Source of the DNA: Urechis unicinctus
Lineage: Eukaryota; Annelida; Polychaeta; Xenopneusta; Urechidae
NCBI GenBank assembly: GCA_034190875.2
Contig: CM067354.1
Coordinates: 41,352,982 to 41,416,981, forward strand
Direction: 5' to 3'
DNA length: 64,000 bases
A program made the translations under genes and the position numbers. Shown piece after piece: positions 60,060 through 64,000 of the stretch. Under the pieces are notes generated by a model. The model was not told the DNA's origin. It did not search any database and was given only the letters and a program-made list of their open reading frames with translations. How positions within the stretch are numbered: position 1 is the stretch's first letter; each line of letters starts with the position of its first letter.

Positions 60060-61740
60060 AATATCTGTGTTTAATGTCATCACACGCTCTTTTCGCTTCG
60101 TCAGCTGTTTTTCTAGACATTCATGTTATTACTTCAGTAACCAATAGAAACGCTCTCCGTGTTTTAGCCATAAAACCAACTGACATCATCCTCATACTGC
60201 CTAAAATACATCAGCGCAAACATTGATATCAGGGAAATGTTTGCTTGTGTCATTCCATGTCAGCAATACGTCACTCTGCCAAGAAATAATGATTAAATAG
60301 CAAAAACTTGTGGCGAAACGAGTCAACGTCAGTGGGCGACAAAGGGCAGACAAGCTTTGATCTGCAATACATGTATGCTTCCAGTAAATTTGCCAACGTT
60401 GGCGACTAGTTTTTGAATGTCGGTAGGTACATGCAAGGGATAATAATGACATATCAGACATAGTTGCATTCCTTCACACATATATAACAGGTGAGGTTAA
60501 CCCGCAACAGAGACCTTGCTATAATGCTATGGCACGTCGGCAAAAACATCCACACACCAAAGGTAAACATGTCAGGGTTTGTAAAAGGGCTCAATTTGTG
60601 CCACCAGAACTCAATAAGCATTATTATATTGGGTACGCATATGAAAAATTCAGCTGAGCAGCTTATAGTCTATCCCGCTGGCAAGATTATGTCATGCTGC
60701 ATCTGAAATGCTCCTTATGTGTAAACGGCTGTACTTTGGCAGTGGACGATAGAGTCATTATAAACAAAACCATTACAGAATATATCTGGGGTAAAATCTG
60801 CATTCTGTGACATTTGATAAGTGTGAAGTAGACTTTGTGGTATACGTGCCGACGCAAATATGGAGAGCTTTTTATATGATAAAGAGAAAATGTTAACACA
60901 ACCTGTCGCCTGAAGCCAACTGGTGCACATGGCGAAGAGAGTAGGTACCTTGTGCCGTGTTTATTCGCGGTGTCAGCGGGGAATGGACAAGGTATTTGTC
61001 CCTCTATTCAAGAAGCGCTTATCATAATAACATATCGCCAATAGATTAGCTATTGGGTGCAATGTAATCTAGAGTCTAACACTCTTTTCCAGTCAGAATG
61101 ACTAGATTTCATGAATTTAGTAAGTTACATGATGGGTTCAAATATCTACGGTCACAATATTGCCCGTTGACCTAGTTATTGTAAGTATATTGACCGTTGA
61201 CTTAGTTATTGTATGCATATTGACCGTTGACATTGTTATTGTATGTTTGGCGCGTATAGATACCATTGATGCCAACAACATTAAACAACATAATGCTACT
61301 TTCTACTGACCACGTTCTGCATATAATCGCATGCACCAAAACGTCAGCGCATGTTGTGTGCTAGCAGCCAGCTGATGCGGCGACACATGCTTAGTGGAGT
61401 CAGCAACGTTTTCGATGAGGTTACCTAACAAACATACCACACGCATTCATTTTGTAACATATCAATTTGATGAGAGGATCAATGTTAGGGTGTGGTTTGT
61501 TATGGATAGCGTCATAAGATGCCAAAATGCTAAAGCGGGGCTATTTCGTTATTCTGCAGCTAGTCTGCCTCTGTAATATACACTATAAACACACATCCAT
61601 GATTTTTCGTTTCATTTTAATGTGTTGTACATGAACAAGGATGCGGGCTTGTCCAGCGTTTAACGTGGATACCGGAGTTAAGTCTGCTAGACAGGGCACC
61701 CCGTGCTTTATCATTCATGACGTAAGTAGCGTTTAACTAA
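60060..61740 (+). repeat. Second dispersed duplication, copy B
   Basis: Partner of 56050-57600, about 4.0 to 4.1 kb away in the same orientation. It contains, at 61158-61246, a three-copy 29-30-bp tandem repeat (ATATTGACCGTTGACTTAGT) absent from copy A. Confidence 0.8.
61158..61246. repeat. 29-30-bp tandem repeat, three copies
   Basis: Units start at 61158, 61187 and 61217, reading ATATTGACCGTTGACTTAGT then TATTGTATGC. Confidence 0.93.
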
Positions 61741-62234
61741 GCACCTCTGGTGTTGTTCATGCCGATGCAACTGATTAATGTGGACGTTATGCATTGTTTG
61801 AAAACCCACATTCACAGTAATCGTGACATGATTCTGTAACATGAGATCGCAAGTTTTCTTCTCGTCTGGGCGTAGCTCGTGGGAGTTGTATGAGCTTAAT
61901 CTTTGTCTGGGCGTTCCTGTTATGAGATATGCTGTCGATGAGAGCTGCCATGCTGCATACGTGACTGACGATATCGAATTCTGATACTAAGACCCAAGAA
62001 GCACTTCACATGTAAGGTACCTATTATTTACACAAACCCAAGATCATGTGATAAATCACCAGCGTTTACAGCTAGGAGACACTGCATATCACTCACTACC
62101 CGTCCATTATCAGACAACATGATATGGGTGTGCTTTCACCGAGCGACTCAATTTCATTATCGAATTCATCCGCCCATTGACATTCAAACACGTCATTTCT
62201 ATAGCAAAGCGTCCAAAAGGAATCACAATTCATC
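61741..62234. other. Intergenic, nothing recognised
   Basis: No repeat or exon signature seen. Confidence 0.5.
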
Positions 62235-62600
62235 AACCACTGACAGTGGTAAATCAACCCCCTTTAACACAAACAACCTGACCTTGACATTGGTGAATCA
62301 ACCCTTTATCACTAACAACCTGACCTTGACAGTGGTGAATCAACCCCCTTTAACACTAACAACCTGACCTTGACAGTGGTGAATCAAACCCCTTTAACAA
62401 TAACAACCTGACCTTGACAGAGGTGAATCAACCCCCTTTAACACTAACAACCTGACCTTGACAGTGGTAAATCAACTCCCTTTTACACTCACAACCTGAC
62501 CTTGACAGTGGTAAATCAACCCCCTTTTACACTCACAACCTGACCTTGACAGTGGTAAATCAACCCCCTTTTACACTCGCAACCTGACCTTGATGCCTTT
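62235..62600. repeat. 44-bp minisatellite, eight copies
   Basis: Units read CTGACCTTGACAGTGGTAAA then TCAACCCCCTTTTACACTCACAAC. The right half is more regular than the left, suggesting growth at the right end. Confidence 0.96.
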
Positions 62601-63413
62601 CTTATCATAAACTGATGCATTGCTAGATGACAACTTTGATTGTGATCCAACCAACCATCTTCATATGCCTCGGGTGACATGGGATATAGTCGTCGTATTT
62701 GCATCAACTCTGACTGCAAAATGTACAACTTTTATTTACATTCGATTCAGCTAAATGTAATTATTTGAAATATGACGTCAAACATCTATCTGACACATAG
62801 TGTAATTGTCTCTGTTTGTTGCCGCGCCGTCGTAATCCAGCGCTCATTTCATGTCGTTATTGCGTCTTCCAAAATGGGGTACATTAAGGTACGCAAAGAC
62901 AATATGAGGGTGAGTCATCATTTATTTCACCATCAAGGCGAGCAGCGACACAAGATGACGTCATGCGTCTATCATCGTCCGACCTGTCATGGTACAAAAC
63001 ACCATAGTAGTTAGATGAACTTATTGTAACAGCCTAAACCTGTTGACGCTGGATGTTCCAGCAGTGGCTAGCCAGGCAATTAAACACAGGTAGCGGTGCG
63101 AATACAAATAGCGACATTGCCCGGAAACACGGACATCTGCTGAGTGTGATGAGCGTGTAATGAGCGTCAATCTAAGCTGCCCTGGTTTATCGCTTGGCTA
63201 CTCACTCATTGTTGACAGAAGAGTCATTTTATCGCCATTTAAAAAGTCCACCGCTCAGCAGGAGCAGTAGTAAATTAAAACCAGTAACCGTTATCTTAAG
63301 ATTAATTATGTGTCTTTGTATTCTTGACCATGTATAAAACGTATTGCATCTTGAAGTGAAACTCATCTTGAAGTGCTGCGGGAATAACAACCAAACAACG
63401 TCATTAGACTTAC
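62601..63413. other. Unique sequence, possible minus-strand exon
   Basis: On the minus strand, after an acceptor-like TTGTACATTTTGCAG, a frame is open from about 62722 into the 44-bp repeat and carries LMQIRRLYPMSPEAYEDGWL, with a possible donor (TCAAG/GTCAGG) near 62590. The peptide is not recognised. Otherwise nothing is seen. Confidence 0.25.
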
Positions 63414-63707
63414 TGTCTGCTGAACCACTTTCATCAGTCACTTTACACATGTTACTCGGCGGCGTCCTGAGATCAGAACACGGTGTATGTTCAATGTGAG
63501 TATATTCTCAGGACGAATAAGCTGGGTTGGGACGCATTCTTCACGTACTGCCCCAAGGCTTTGGTCGGAGGTGTATATTTGCGTATTTGCTGACCGACAG
63601 ACGTTGTATTTGGAGTGGAGCCCTGTTGTCAACAACGTAACCGCCATGCCGCGTCACACGATCGCGCTCCACGGGATCTCGTTCTCTTCCAGCGTCCAAC
63701 GGATTTC
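63414..63707 (-). pseudogene. Immunoglobulin-like domain relic, frame-broken
   Basis: Immediately before a consensus minus-strand donor (CAGACA/GTAAGT), the frame reads MCKVTDESGSAD, the F-G strand of an I-set Ig domain (C-x-V-x-x-x-x-G-S-A). Just upstream, another frame carries LTLNIHRV (E strand, L-x-L-x-I), and GACGCCGCCGAG encodes D-A-A-E where the D-A-x-x-Y motif is expected, but the tyrosine position is a stop. Farther upstream, two more frames carry IRWTLEENEIPWS (C strand tryptophan) and VTRHGGYVVDN. Only indels join these, and the tryptophan-to-cysteine distance is about twice the usual, so this is a decayed Ig domain, or parts of two. The last exon part alone could still be functional. 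Assignment is by eye. Confidence 0.4.
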
Positions 63708-64000
63708 GTAAAAGATCATTATCGCTATGCTACCAATGCGGTCATTTTCGCTTTTAAGTCTTTATTTTGCACAGCGCTGACACATAACCAACCTCATTTC
63801 ACCAAGTCCTCCCTAAATCATGTTTGGTCGCATGTAAATTGACATCACTCTTCTAAGACACCCATTAAAAAGTCATGCCTCATCATAGTTTCTCGACGGC
63901 TATACTCGCTAATGCCACACCAATCATCTTTAAGGTTAGAAAACTTATTGAAGAAACAACGAACAGCCCCAGCAGTCTGTTTCAGAATGCCGCAGAGAAC
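63708..64000. other. Right edge, nothing recognised
   Basis: No further Ig-like sequence is found on the minus strand between the relic and the window end. Confidence 0.4.

Overview
The window looks like nuclear DNA of an animal, probably a marine invertebrate. A mollusc or other lophotrochozoan is my guess, and the assignment is an inference. Reasons: exons with GT..AG junctions, AATAAA polyadenylation signals, a non-LTR retrotransposon relic, extracellular-matrix domains found only in animals, long CT/CA microsatellites and more than twenty minisatellites. There is no operon structure and no bacterial or viral gene set. Most long open frames in the window are tandem repeats read in a stop-free register, not genes.

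Left part (1-18.6 kb) holds the only convincing genes. On the minus strand, four exons between 9,897 and 7,805, plus a likely signal-peptide exon at 13,631-13,500, form the 5' half of an ADAMTS-like/papilin-type secreted matrix protein: a TSP1 repeat followed by the ADAMTS cysteine-rich domain. All splice phases agree. The spacer and later domains were not found and probably lie beyond the left edge. Divergently, 2.6 kb away, a single-exon cytochrome P450 of the CYP2 clan (closest in feel to CYP17) runs on the plus strand from 16,236 to 17,726. It is intact but lacks the I-helix acid and the C-helix tryptophan. Between them lies a small E-box-bearing 33-bp repeat; beyond the P450 lies a tandem array whose every unit carries a perfect CRE palindrome.

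Middle part (18.6-51 kb) is gene-poor. It has several minisatellites, two weak orphan exon candidates (about 25.0 kb minus, 28.4 kb plus) and a CpG-rich patch near 26 kb. From 31.2 to 51 kb the dominant structure is a diverged direct duplication of a noncoding block roughly 10 kb apart (31.2-38.6 kb against 41.4-48.7 kb), with extra partial copies at 38.65-39.8 and 50.5-50.8 kb. Each copy contains pyrimidine-rich minisatellites, always with the pyrimidines on the plus strand, and a (CT)n(CA)n or CT tract. Copy 2 carries a decayed CR1/Jockey-type reverse transcriptase fragment that copy 1 lacks.

Right part (51-64 kb) holds further minisatellites, a second diverged duplication (56.05-57.6 against 60.06-61.74 kb), a possible vWA-like scrap at 51.6 kb, and at the right edge, on the minus strand, a frame-broken immunoglobulin-like domain relic. 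I see no coherent undescribed multi-gene system. The most unusual signals are the P450 with two altered conserved positions, the large noncoding duplication, and the recurrence of a GGACGTG core in four otherwise unrelated minisatellites.
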